Assembly: GCF_900114445.1 (NCBI RefSeq)
Contig: NZ_FOTB01000003.1
Coordinates: 310,001-374,000, forward strand
Source: Salinicoccus halodurans
GTDB lineage: Bacteria > Bacillota > Bacilli > Staphylococcales > Salinicoccaceae
Length of the DNA: 64,000 bases
Direction of reading: 5' to 3'
Shown: positions 52,313-60,395 of the stretch, piece by piece
Numbering within the stretch: the first letter of the stretch is position 1
Layout of the letters: each line of letters begins with the position of its first letter
The notes under the pieces: model-generated
The model's input: only the letters and a program-made list of their open reading frames with translations
The model's database searches: none
What the model was told of the DNA's origin: nothing
Translations under genes and position numbers: made by a program

Positions 52313-53092
52313 ATGAAAGAACGAAGCATTGTTTTCTTTGATATTGACGGTACACTGCTGGATACAGATAAAAACCTTCCGGCTTCTGCCAAAAAGGCAG
52401 TGGCAAAATTGAAAGAGGACGGGCATATCGTTGCAATAGCAACGGGCCGGGCGCCTTTCATGTATGAAGATTTACGCAAAGAACTGGGTATTGAAACATT
52501 TGTCAGCTGCAATGGCCAATATGTAGTGCTTGAAGGAGAAGTGATCTATCAGAATCCGCTCCATAAAGAGGCTCTGGTAGCCATGACTGAAGAAGCATTG
52601 GACAATGACCATCCGGTTGTCTATCTGAGTGATGAAGACATGATGTCCAATGTACCGGAGCATGAATATATCAATGAAGGCATCGCTTCACTTAAACTCG
52701 GCATCACGCCGGGCCATGATCCGGATTATCACAAAGGCCGCGATCTATATCAGACATTGCTTTTCGTTCCGGAAGGAGAAGAGCAGCAGTATGTTGAGAA
52801 ATATGACAGCTTCGACTTTATCAGATGGCATCCTGTATCATTGGATGTGATCCCAAAAGGCGGTTCCAAAGCAAAAGGGATCGCCAAAGTGATAGATGAA
52901 CTGGGTTTCCCGCCTGAAAGACAGTACGCTTTTGGAGACGGACCGAATGACCTTGAAATGCTGAGCACAGTTCATAACAGTTTCGCCATGGGAAATGCCA
53001 AAGACGAAGTGAAATCAAAAGCGAAACACATCACAAAACATGTCAATGAAGACGGCGTTGAACACGGGCTCAGGATGGCTGGCTTAATTTAA
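52313..53092 (+). CDS. Cof-type HAD-superfamily phosphatase
   Basis: This 259-residue HAD hydrolase of the Cof (IIB) subfamily has catalytic aspartates in DIDGTLLDTDK near the N-terminus and the metal site in GDGPNDLEML near the C-terminus. A type IIB cap lies between about residues 85 and 180. Typical substrates are sugar phosphates, FMN or pyridoxal phosphate. A terminator follows. Confidence 0.92.
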   Translation: MKERSIVFFDIDGTLLDTDKNLPASAKKAVAKLKEDGHIVAIATGRAPFMYEDLRKELGIETFVSCNGQYVVLEGEVIYQNPLHKEALVAMTEEALDNDHPVVYLSDEDMMSNVPEHEYINEGIASLKLGITPGHDPDYHKGRDLYQTLLFVPEGEEQQYVEKYDSFDFIRWHPVSLDVIPKGGSKAKGIAKVIDELGFPPERQYAFGDGPNDLEMLSTVHNSFAMGNAKDEVKSKAKHITKHVNEDGVEHGLRMAGLI

Positions 53093-53104
53093 TAACAGTA
53101 TTTT

Positions 53105-53141
53105 AAGAACTGCGGATATTTTTCTGCAGTTCTTTTTTTAT
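53105..53141 (+). terminator. Terminator after the Cof-type gene
   Basis: AAGAACTGC (53105-53113) and GCAGTTCTT (53126-53134) are followed by TTTTT. Confidence 0.9.
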
Positions 53142-53152
53142 TTTCAGAAATC

Positions 53153-53166
53153 TTGACAGAGGTCAA
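53153..53166 (+). promoter_or_regulatory. FNR/Crp-type box upstream of the HMA-ATPase-crp operon
   Basis: TTGAC-AGAG-GTCAA is a perfect dyad of the FNR/FLP class (consensus TTGAT-N4-ATCAA). It is centred at 53159.5. If TACAAT at 53189-53194 is the -10, the start point is near 53201, which puts the box at about -41.5, the class II activator position. Confidence 0.6.
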
Positions 53167-53188
53167 TTTTTTATTTTCCGTTTCACAA

Positions 53189-53194
53189 TACAAT
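53189..53194 (+). promoter_or_regulatory. Putative -10 of the HMA-ATPase-crp operon
   Basis: TACAAT has no recognisable -35 at 17 bases, consistent with activation by a factor bound at the adjacent TTGAC-N4-GTCAA box. Confidence 0.45.
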
Positions 53195-53247
53195 AAGAAT
53201 AAGGAAAGGGCACAGACCCGAAAATATTACAGGAAGAAGGAATAATC

Positions 53248-53466
53248 ATGAAAACAAATCTGCAGACAGAAACGTTTACCTGCCCGAGCTGTATCAAAAA
53301 GATTGAGCGTAACCTGAACAGTCAGGAAGGTGTAGATGCGGCAAAAGTATTATTCAACTCCAGCAAAGTGAAAGTGGAGCATGACGAGAATCAAATAAAT
53401 GCCGAGGAAATCAAAGGCATTGTCGAAAAACTGGGTTATCCCGTACTGGATATAAAATCCAGGTGA
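53248..53466 (+). CDS. HMA-domain metallochaperone-like protein
   Basis: This 72-residue HMA-fold protein has TCPSCIKKIERNL, so the metal-binding pair is CPSC at about residues 12-15, and the rest of the ferredoxin-like fold (VKVEHDENQINAEEIKGIVEKLGY). It probably hands a soft metal ion to the P-type ATPase encoded 29 bases downstream, which lacks its own HMA domain. GAAGAAGGA lies before the ATG. Confidence 0.87.
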   Translation: MKTNLQTETFTCPSCIKKIERNLNSQEGVDAAKVLFNSSKVKVEHDENQINAEEIKGIVEKLGYPVLDIKSR

Positions 53467-53495
53467 CAGATACAGAAAAGAAGAGGTGAAATATA

Positions 53496-55391
53496 ATGAA
53501 TACCTGGTTTAACAAACATCTAAACACGCTGATGTATGCATCCGGTATACTGATCGTCATTGGTCTTATCTTCAGGACTGCCGGTAACGCAGAGATCATG
53601 AATATCACTTTTGTGCTGGCGGCAATTGCTGCAATCGGACCGATTGCGAGTAAAGCCTGGATGGCGCTTTCCATGAAGAGTTTCAGCATAGAACTGCTGA
53701 TTACAATAGCGGTCGCCGGCGCTTTGTTCATTCAGGAATATACAGAAGCGGCGATTGTGACATTCCTGTTCCTTTTTGGCGCATACCTGGAAAAACGGAC
53801 GCTCGAAAAAACGCGAAGTTCAATCCAATCGCTTGTCGATATGATGCCTGCTGCGGCAATGATCATCAGGGATGGAAGAGAGAGGGAAGTGGATGTCGAT
53901 GATGTTGAGGAAGGCGATCATGTAATCGTCAGACCCGGTGGTAAAATACCGGTGGATGGAGTGATCGTAAAAGGTGAGGCCAATATCAATGAGGCGGCAA
54001 TCACAGGCGAATCCACCCCCAAATCCAAAACAGGCGGAGCAGAAGTCTACAGTGGAAGCGTACTGGACAGTGGATATATTGAATTGACAGCAACGAAAGT
54101 CGGTGAGGACACGACATTCTCCAAAATCATCGAACTGGTGGAGGACGCACAGGAAAGAAAAAGCGGTACCGAAAAATTCCTGAACAGATTCGCGAACTAT
54201 TACACACCGGCAATCGTAGTGCTTGCCGTTCTGGTTTTTCTCTTAACACAAAACCTCCATCTGGCTATCACTTTCCTTGTCATTGCCTGCCCTGGAGCCC
54301 TTATCATCGGGGCGCCGGTCGCCTATGTTGCGGGTATAGGCAACGGTGCGAAGAATGGCGCTTTGATCAAAGGTGGGGAAGTAGTGGACAACTTTGCGAA
54401 AATCGACACGGTCATTTTTGACAAGACAGGAACCCTGACCGAAGGCAGTCCGACAGTTGCGGATATTCTGATTTTTGACGATACAGAAGAAGACACTTTT
54501 CTTAAAACGATAGCGGAGATAGAAATGGTGAGCGAGCATCACCTTGGACAGACTGTCGTAAGGGAAGCCCGCAACCGGGGACTTAATATCCAAAAAAGCA
54601 ATGCGGAAGCTGCGGAAGCGTTTAAAGGCAAAGGAGTGCGCGGCAGGAACCGTGGTGCAGATTATATTGTCGGCAACAAAAAGCTGATGGAAGAGCACAA
54701 TATCTTTATCACCAACGATGTAAATGATATTTATATCAGTCAGCAGAAGAAAGGGTCGACAGCGATTTATGTTGCGAGAAACAAGGAAATCATCGGTATC
54801 ATCTCCATCATGGACAGGATCAGACAGGATGCCGCTGACGCAATCCGGACGCTCAGGGAAAAAGGCGTGAAGAATCTTGTCATGCTGACGGGTGACAACT
54901 ACCACTCGGCGAAGAAGGTCAGCGATATCCTTGGTCTGGATGGTTTTCATGCAGAACTGATGCCCGAGGGAAAGATGCGCTATATTGAACAGGAAAAAAA
55001 GAATGGCCACAGGGTAATGATGGTCGGTGACGGCATCAATGATGCACCGGCACTGGCGCTTGCAGATGTAGGTATCGCAATGGGACATGGCGGTACAGAT
55101 ATTGCAATGGAGACGGCGGATGTTGTACTGATGGGTTCCAGAATGGAACAGCTCGCCCATGGTTTCACCATCTCAAAAGCGACTTATAAGGTCATGCTGC
55201 AGAACACCGCAATTGCACTTCTGACAGTAGCACTGCTGCTTGGAGGCGTGCTGTATGGATATATTCACTTGGCATCTGGTATGCTGATTCATGAAGTGAG
55301 TATTCTGCTCGTCATCATGAATGCCATGAGACTGATCAAATTAAAAGACAGGAAGGCAGAAGCTGTCAGACTGAAAGAAAGTATAAGTTGA
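53496..55391 (+). CDS. P1B-type heavy-metal ATPase with CPG motif
   Basis: This 631-residue metal-transporting P-type ATPase has eight spans and no N-terminal metal domain. TGES, phosphorylated Asp309 in [13 protein letters not shown] and [10 protein letters not shown] are intact. The transport motif is CPG (Cys265-Pro266-Gly267, in VIACPGALIIGAPVA) instead of CPC, CPH, SPC or TPC. The HP locus reads SEHHLG (His348-His349), with the usual proline replaced. These two changes set it apart from standard Cu and Zn/Cd pumps, so the metal is uncertain. It is co-transcribed with the HMA protein and a Crp/Fnr regulator. Confidence 0.88.
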   Translation: MNTWFNKHLNTLMYASGILIVIGLIFRTAGNAEIMNITFVLAAIAAIGPIASKAWMALSMKSFSIELLITIAVAGALFIQEYTEAAIVTFLFLFGAYLEKRTLEKTRSSIQSLVDMMPAAAMIIRDGREREVDVDDVEEGDHVIVRPGGKIPVDGVIVKGEANINEAAITGESTPKSKTGGAEVYSGSVLDSGYIELTATKVGEDTTFSKIIELVEDAQERKSGTEKFLNRFANYYTPAIVVLAVLVFLLTQNLHLAITFLVIACPGALIIGAPVAYVAGIGNGAKNGALIKGGEVVDNFAKIDTVIFDKTGTLTEGSPTVADILIFDDTEEDTFLKTIAEIEMVSEHHLGQTVVREARNRGLNIQKSNAEAAEAFKGKGVRGRNRGADYIVGNKKLMEEHNIFITNDVNDIYISQQKKGSTAIYVARNKEIIGIISIMDRIRQDAADAIRTLREKGVKNLVMLTGDNYHSAKKVSDILGLDGFHAELMPEGKMRYIEQEKKNGHRVMMVGDGINDAPALALADVGIAMGHGGTDIAMETADVVLMGSRMEQLAHGFTISKATYKVMLQNTAIALLTVALLLGGVLYGYIHLASGMLIHEVSILLVIMNAMRLIKLKDRKAEAVRLKESIS

Positions 55392-55415
55392 TTAAATTTA
55401 TTTGGAGGAAGTTAG

Positions 55416-56078
55416 ATGAAGAATCAGACCGGTCAGAAACTCTGTGTAAGGAATGTTCCGATTTTCAATCATCTGAATGAAACCGAAATGAATGAGGTGT
55501 TCAATAAGGTCAATTCCAATCAGTATCGGAAAAATGAGCATCTGTATATGGCCGGAGATCCGGAAAATTCATTGTTTGTCCTGCACCGGGGGAAAATCAG
55601 GATATACAGATTGAATGAAGAGGGGAAAGACCAGCTGATCAGAGTGCTTCAGCCAGGAGAGTTCACCGGGGAACTCTCCCTTTTCGGTGCAGATACGCCT
55701 CACGAATCCTACGCGGAAATCCTGCAGGATTCACAGGTTTGTGAAATCAGCAAGACTGATATGTACAGTTTGATGAAAGAGTATCCGGAAATCGGCATCA
55801 AAATAGTTGAGAAGTTTTCAGAACGCCTGGAGAAAGCGGAGAAGCAGACGACAAATATTTCATTGCTGAGCAGTGAAGAGCGGGTAGTTGAATACATCAG
55901 AACGCATGTGGATCACGAGGATTACGTAGAATTCGATATGACAAAGAAAGATTTGGCGTCATATTTAAGCATGCAGCCTGAAACCCTGACCCGCATATTT
56001 AAAAGACTGGAGAAGGATGGGGACATTGTAAAAATAAACAACAGAAAATACAGAGTCATCAAATATTCAATGCTTTAG
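55416..56078 (+). CDS. Crp/Fnr-family regulator (FLP-like)
   Basis: This 220-residue regulator has an N-terminal cyclic-nucleotide-like beta-barrel (residues about 15-125: HLYMAGDPENSLFVLHRGKIRIY, PGEFTGELSLFG), a dimer helix and a C-terminal winged helix (TKKDLASYLSMQPETLTRIFKRL). The recognition helix has E-x-x-TR, like the E-x-x-SR of FNR. It has only two cysteines, so it is more like the lactic FLP proteins than a four-cysteine iron-sulfur FNR. It probably regulates its own operon through the TTGAC-N4-GTCAA box. GGAGG precedes the ATG. Confidence 0.9.
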   Translation: MKNQTGQKLCVRNVPIFNHLNETEMNEVFNKVNSNQYRKNEHLYMAGDPENSLFVLHRGKIRIYRLNEEGKDQLIRVLQPGEFTGELSLFGADTPHESYAEILQDSQVCEISKTDMYSLMKEYPEIGIKIVEKFSERLEKAEKQTTNISLLSSEERVVEYIRTHVDHEDYVEFDMTKKDLASYLSMQPETLTRIFKRLEKDGDIVKINNRKYRVIKYSML

Positions 56079-56103
56079 ATAATTGCACCGGCATTGTGGC
56101 GGG

Positions 56104-56128
56104 GTTTATTCTCTGTGACGCAGGGTAG
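56104..56128 (+). promoter_or_regulatory. SigB-type promoter of dps
   Basis: GTTTAT (56104-56109), 13 bases, then GGGTAG (56123-56128) fit the SigB consensus GTTTWW-N13-15-GGGWAW at nearly all positions. The 16 bases that follow are almost identical to those at the wrbA promoter. Confidence 0.65.
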
Positions 56129-56169
56129 ATGCATAATGTTATTCATTACATTTGGAAAGGTGATAATAA

Positions 56170-56649
56170 ATGGCTAAAGCTAAAACGGATAAGAAGGCAA
56201 ATAAAAAAGATGAAGTGAAAGATTCACTCAACAAGCAGGTCGCAAACTTTACAGTACTCTGGACGAAGCTCCATAACTATCACTGGTATGTAAAAGGGCC
56301 TAATTTCTTCTCTCTGCACGAAAAATTTGAAGAACTTTATACGACTGCCGGCACTTATGTAGATGAGCTTGCTGAAAGGCTGCTGTCAATCGGCGGTGAG
56401 CCGATAGGCAGGCAGTCGGATGCAATCAAGGTGGCAAGCGTCAAAGAAGCAGAATATGATATCGATGCCAATGAGATGGTAAAACGGCTTGCCAAAGATT
56501 ACGATACTGTAATCAAAGAGCTCGATAAGGGCAAAAAAGCGGCGGAAGGTGCCGGCGATGACCGGACGGCGGACATTTTCATCGGCATGATCACTGAAGT
56601 TGAAAAGAACAACTGGATGTTGAAATCATTCCTCGGCAAAGAAGTATAA
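56170..56649 (+). CDS. dps: Dps-family DNA-protecting ferritin
   Basis: This 159-residue Dps protein binds DNA and oxidises and stores iron, limiting Fenton damage. The ferroxidase residues are in KLHNYHWYVKGPNFFSLHEKFEELY. The N-terminal tail is unusually lysine-rich (KAKTDKKANKKDEVK), which fits DNA binding. GGAAAGGTG lies before the ATG. It has its own SigB-type promoter, though it lies 91 bases after the crp-like gene. A perfect terminator follows. Confidence 0.95.
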   Translation: MAKAKTDKKANKKDEVKDSLNKQVANFTVLWTKLHNYHWYVKGPNFFSLHEKFEELYTTAGTYVDELAERLLSIGGEPIGRQSDAIKVASVKEAEYDIDANEMVKRLAKDYDTVIKELDKGKKAAEGAGDDRTADIFIGMITEVEKNNWMLKSFLGKEV

Positions 56650-56660
56650 ATGTGCATATT

Positions 56661-56690
56661 AAAAAGGGGCTGGAATTCCAGCCCTTTTTT
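56661..56690. terminator. Bidirectional terminator, dps / BCCT
   Basis: A perfect 30-base palindrome centred on GAATTC, with A-runs and T-runs at the ends, lies between convergent genes. Confidence 0.92.
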
Positions 56691-56707
56691 GATGATTAAT
56701 TTTATTT

Positions 56708-58273
56708 TTAATCATTATCATTTTTTCTGATATTATACTTCCATGCTTCGTCCTGGTCCATCATTTTCTTAGCTGCATAGACCATAAGGAACTGGATGAA
56801 TATAATAGGTATACCCATAATGCCTGAAACCACTTCGAGCGGTGCAAGACCGCCAATCTGCATGAGGAGCAGAGCGAGGGCCGTAATAACGAATGCGACA
56901 AAGATTCGCAGGAATTTTGACGGTTCATTTTCACTCATGTCATTTTTGCTTGTATATACTGCGATGGTAAAGGTAGTCGAGTCGAGCGTTGTTGTCAGGA
57001 ATATCATTGCAATGATGATGAAGAGTATCATCATCAAACCGGATAAAGGCAGTGTCTGCAGTATGTCCGGAATGAGTTCTACCGCTTCTTTCTCCTGAAG
57101 CATTGCCAGAACGTCCAATTCGCCGTTTAATTGCGCATTCACGCCGATGCCGCCGAGTACGCCTGTAGCGATCCATGATATGGCGGTCGGTGCGAGAAGG
57201 TATGTCAAAATCATTTCCTTGATTGTACGGCCTTTTGAGATTTTAGCGGCGAACACACTGTGAAGCATTGCCCAGGTAGCACTGTATGCCAGCCAGAATA
57301 TCAAATGATCTCTGATGAATGATGCCTGGCCCGCAGCCACCGACTCAGTATAGAACGAGAATGACATGTAATTAGTGAGCAGGTGTCCGATCGTATCTGT
57401 GAAGTAATCCATTATGAAGACGCCGGGTCCTACGATTAATATGAATAAAGCCAAGAAGGCAGCCATATAGATATTCAGGACACTGAGTTTTTTGATTCCC
57501 TTCTCTATGCCGCGGTAGGCACTTAGAGAAAAGAGGGCAACCCAGATGATTGTCACTATCATCGTCATTGTGAATGTGACTTCCGTATTAAGCAGGCTGG
57601 CAAGATTGGTAGTTATGATAGGTGTACCCAGCCCCAGCGTGACAGCGGCTCCTGAGAGTATGCTCACCAGGAAAAGGATATCGAGGATGACACCGCCGGC
57701 GCCATCTGTGAACCTGTCACCGAATATGACGCGCGTTGCCTCGGAAATCCGCATCATCGGCCGTTTTTTAACGTGAATGATATATGCCATTGCCGGTGCG
57801 GCCATGACGAAAATGGAGAATACCTGGAAACTCCACATGTACATGGCGTAGGAATTCCCCCACAGCAGAGCTTCGGGCGATCCCGGAGTCACGCCTAAAG
57901 GCGGATTATCCGCAACTCCCGTCCATTGCACCATGCCGGTTCTCATGATCGTCGAACCCAGCCCCATGGCGATGAGCAGAGAGGCATATTCGAATAAAGT
58001 GAACTGTGGTTTTTCCTCAGGTGAGCCAAGCACCACTTTTCCGTACTTGGAGAAGGACAGATAAAGTCCTGCAGCCAGAAGTATGGTTGCGTACCAGATG
58101 TACCCCCATCCAAATTGAGAGACAATCTGGTCAAAGATATTGTTCAGAATTTCAAGAGACTCCGATTCATATAATGCAAAAGGAATGCTGATCAACACTA
58201 TGATGATGACAGAGGGCAAGAATATTTTGTGGTCGACAGATTTCAACCCGCCACGGTCCGGTTTCTCTTCCAT
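56708..58273 (-). CDS. BCCT-family transporter, divergent
   Basis: This 521-residue, 12-span protein of the betaine/carnitine/choline transporter family probably takes up a quaternary-amine solute, useful for osmoprotection. The FAAKISKGRTIKEM block following span 8 is family-typical. The span-8 signature, usually GWTxFYWxWW, is largely changed here (LIFWLAYSATWAML). The span-4 region (GMVQWTGVADNPPLG) resembles carnitine-type members more than BetP. The substrate is therefore uncertain. AGGAGGAG precedes the ATG. Confidence 0.85.
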   Translation of the reverse strand: MEEKPDRGGLKSVDHKIFLPSVIIIVLISIPFALYESESLEILNNIFDQIVSQFGWGYIWYATILLAAGLYLSFSKYGKVVLGSPEEKPQFTLFEYASLLIAMGLGSTIMRTGMVQWTGVADNPPLGVTPGSPEALLWGNSYAMYMWSFQVFSIFVMAAPAMAYIIHVKKRPMMRISEATRVIFGDRFTDGAGGVILDILFLVSILSGAAVTLGLGTPIITTNLASLLNTEVTFTMTMIVTIIWVALFSLSAYRGIEKGIKKLSVLNIYMAAFLALFILIVGPGVFIMDYFTDTIGHLLTNYMSFSFYTESVAAGQASFIRDHLIFWLAYSATWAMLHSVFAAKISKGRTIKEMILTYLLAPTAISWIATGVLGGIGVNAQLNGELDVLAMLQEKEAVELIPDILQTLPLSGLMMILFIIIAMIFLTTTLDSTTFTIAVYTSKNDMSENEPSKFLRIFVAFVITALALLLMQIGGLAPLEVVSGIMGIPIIFIQFLMVYAAKKMMDQDEAWKYNIRKNDND

Positions 58274-58446
58274 AATCTATTCTCCTCCTTCAACATTGGA
58301 ATATATGATTTTTAAATGTGAGATATACAGACATGTTAACATAAGATAGTGAAAAATATGACATACTCGTTTCAAAATTGTAATAGTATAATTAAAATAT
58401 AAATCTAGTGAAATCAACTGTGGAAATGATAAAGGAGAGGATGAAG

Positions 58447-58887
58447 ATGCCGGAGGAACTTGATAATCAGGAGCTTTCATTGAAATTATATATTGTAATG
58501 CATCATGCTTTTAATTCTTTGCAGGACCAATCCTTCAAAGATATGAAAAGCTATGGACTGAACCCTACAGAGTTTGCTGTTTTAGAACTACTTTACAATA
58601 AAGGACCCCAGCAGATTCAGCAGATAGGTGAACGCGTATTATTATCATCGGGTTCGATCACGTATGTCGTGAACAATCTGATTGAAGAAGGGTATGTGGT
58701 CAGAAAACAATATGAAATGGACAGAAGGATAGCCTATGTTTATCTAAAACCGAAAGGTAAAAAGCTGATGAATGAAATTTTTCCAAAACATGCAGAACAG
58801 TTGGAGAAGATCACCAATGGTCTGAATGCCGGAGAGAAGAAAAAATTGATTGAAACGTTGAAGAAACTGGGGAAAAACGTGGAATGA
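58447..58887 (+). CDS. MarR-family regulator, MhqR-like
   Basis: This 146-residue MarR protein has a winged helix in LNPTEFAVLELLYNKGPQQIQQIGE...SSGSITYVVNNLIEEGYVVRK and the DRRIAYVYLKPKGKKL wing. The sequence resembles MhqR, a quinone/catechol-responsive repressor of Bacillus. It lies directly upstream of a WrbA-type quinone reductase, which supports a role in quinone stress. I placed the start at ATG 58447, behind AAAGGAGAGG; earlier in-frame ATGs overlap that site. Confidence 0.88.
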   Translation: MPEELDNQELSLKLYIVMHHAFNSLQDQSFKDMKSYGLNPTEFAVLELLYNKGPQQIQQIGERVLLSSGSITYVVNNLIEEGYVVRKQYEMDRRIAYVYLKPKGKKLMNEIFPKHAEQLEKITNGLNAGEKKKLIETLKKLGKNVE

Positions 58888-58914
58888 CTTGAAGCTGAGA
58901 AGGAGAAACGGTAT

Positions 58915-58939
58915 GTTTTAGATGGATTACTGCGGGTAC
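58915..58939 (+). promoter_or_regulatory. SigB-type promoter of wrbA
   Basis: GTTTTA (58915-58920), 13 bases, then GGGTAC (58934-58939) fit the SigB consensus. It is followed at once by ATGCATAATGTTGTTC, matching the dps promoter at 15 of 16 bases. Confidence 0.65.
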
Positions 58940-58983
58940 ATGCATAATGTTGTTCTAATAACATGATTTCATAAAGGAGAGAT

Positions 58984-59601
58984 ATGATGGCAGATTTGAA
59001 TCTGGCAGTTGTATATTACAGTTCGACCGGTACAAACCATCAGATGGCGCAGTGGGCGCAGGAAGCAGGGAACGATGTCGGGGCCAATGTAAGGCTGCGT
59101 AAGGTACCTGAAACAGCGCCTATGGAAGCAATCGAATCGAACCCGGCATGGAAAGAGCATTATGATAAATCACAAAACATTGAAGAAGTGACGACGGAAG
59201 ATCTTGAATGGGCAGATGCGATTGTCTTCAGTGCGCCAACACGTTTTGGTGTGGAAGCTTCACAATTCCGCGCCTTCATCGATACAACAGGCGGGCTCTG
59301 GGCCCAGGGCAAGCTGATGAATAAAGCAGTCAGTGCGATGTCGTCTGCTCAAAATCCGCACGGTGGTCAGGAAGCGACAGTGCTTTCAATCTATAAAACA
59401 ATGGCCCACTGGGGTGCAATCATTGTACCGCCGGGTTATAGCGATCCTGTACAATTCAGCTCAGGAGGTAATCCTTATGGGGTATCAGCAACTGCCACAG
59501 AAGAGGGTATCGTGGAAGATATCGAAGAAGCAGTCAAACACCAGGCGAGACGCACGGTGGAAGTTGCCAAATGGATCAAAGACGGACAGGGAAATGGATA
59601 A
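58984..59601 (+). CDS. wrbA: NAD(P)H:quinone oxidoreductase, WrbA type
   Basis: This 205-residue flavodoxin-like protein of the WrbA family reduces quinones by two electrons, avoiding semiquinone radicals. FMN-binding loops are YYSSTGTNHQMAQ, SAPTRFGVEASQFRAFIDTTGGLW, and NPYGVSATA near the end. AAAGGAGAG precedes the ATG. Its neighbour is an MhqR-like repressor and its promoter is SigB-type, so it may be induced by both quinones and general stress. Confidence 0.92.
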   Translation: MMADLNLAVVYYSSTGTNHQMAQWAQEAGNDVGANVRLRKVPETAPMEAIESNPAWKEHYDKSQNIEEVTTEDLEWADAIVFSAPTRFGVEASQFRAFIDTTGGLWAQGKLMNKAVSAMSSAQNPHGGQEATVLSIYKTMAHWGAIIVPPGYSDPVQFSSGGNPYGVSATATEEGIVEDIEEAVKHQARRTVEVAKWIKDGQGNG

Positions 59602-59628
59602 ATAATATTAAACGGATATAAAAATAAA

Positions 59629-59672
59629 AGAAGCATCCCGCCGGAGCTGACTCCGGCGGGATGCTTCTTTGT
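59629..59672. terminator. Bidirectional terminator, wrbA / mntR
   Basis: A perfect 18-pair stem (59629-59646 with 59651-59668) has a CTGA loop and T/A-rich flanks, between convergent genes. Confidence 0.93.
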
Positions 59673-59692
59673 ATATGCGGGACCATTCTGGA

Positions 59693-60346
59693 TCAAAGAT
59701 ATTCAACGAACAGGTATTGTGCTATCGTCTGGCTGATCTGTATCTCCTTCTCCGTTGTTCCGTGATGGAGTGTTATGAGGTCGAGTGAGGCGTCTCTATC
59801 CATCACTTTTACCCGGTCTCCGATTTTAAGGTCATGATTTTCAAAATACTGGAGCAGTTTGTCTTCATCGACAATGCGGGATATGCGCACAGGCTCCCCG
59901 ACTGCCGCTTCAGTCAGATGCACTGTTTTAACTTCCTGTTCCTCCATCATATCAACAGAAATGGCGCCGCCGTGCGGGCAGTATTCCGGAAAGTCGAGAT
60001 ATGCCTCGAGCTTGTCGGCAAGTTCTGTGCTGGTGGAGTGTTCCAGAAGCTCTGCCTCGGGATGGACTGCATTGATGTTGAAACCGAGATGTTTCACAAG
60101 GAACACTTCCCATAGGCGATGCTTCCTTATCAGCTTTTTGGCATAGTCGGTACCTTCATGGGTCAGCTTGCTTCCTTTATAAGGCGTATAGACCACCCAT
60201 CCCGCTTTGACCAAGCTGTTCATCATTTCCGTCACGGTGGGCGGAGAGATGCTCAGACGGTTTGCTATTTCTTTGTTGGGGACCTGTTCTGTCCGGCCAC
60301 CGAGTTCGAATAATATTTTTAAATAGTCTTCTTTTGTTGGACTCAT
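59693..60346 (-). CDS. mntR: DtxR-family metalloregulator, MntR-like
   Basis: This 217-residue metal-dependent repressor has an N-terminal winged helix (PNKEIANRLSISPPTVTEMMNSL), a dimerisation and metal domain (RKHRLWEVFLVKHLG, HPEAELLEHSTS, FPEYCPHGG) and a C-terminal FeoA/SH3-like domain. It is the last gene of a metal ABC operon and probably represses it when manganese is plentiful. The gene name follows from this context; iron- or zinc-sensing cannot be excluded. ATG 60346 is preferred over GTG 60355 because GGAGTG suits it. Confidence 0.87.
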   Translation of the reverse strand: MSPTKEDYLKILFELGGRTEQVPNKEIANRLSISPPTVTEMMNSLVKAGWVVYTPYKGSKLTHEGTDYAKKLIRKHRLWEVFLVKHLGFNINAVHPEAELLEHSTSTELADKLEAYLDFPEYCPHGGAISVDMMEEQEVKTVHLTEAAVGEPVRISRIVDEDKLLQYFENHDLKIGDRVKVMDRDASLDLITLHHGTTEKEIQISQTIAQYLFVEYL

Positions 60347-60395
60347 GGGTTTCACTCCGTTCCGAATTCTCCTGTACCATTATGATGAAAAATAT

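Noticed and set aside
56129-56150. PerR box upstream of dps
   Set aside because: CATAATGTTATTCAT keeps only one half of the TTATAATNATTATAA dyad; the SigB promoter explains the site better.
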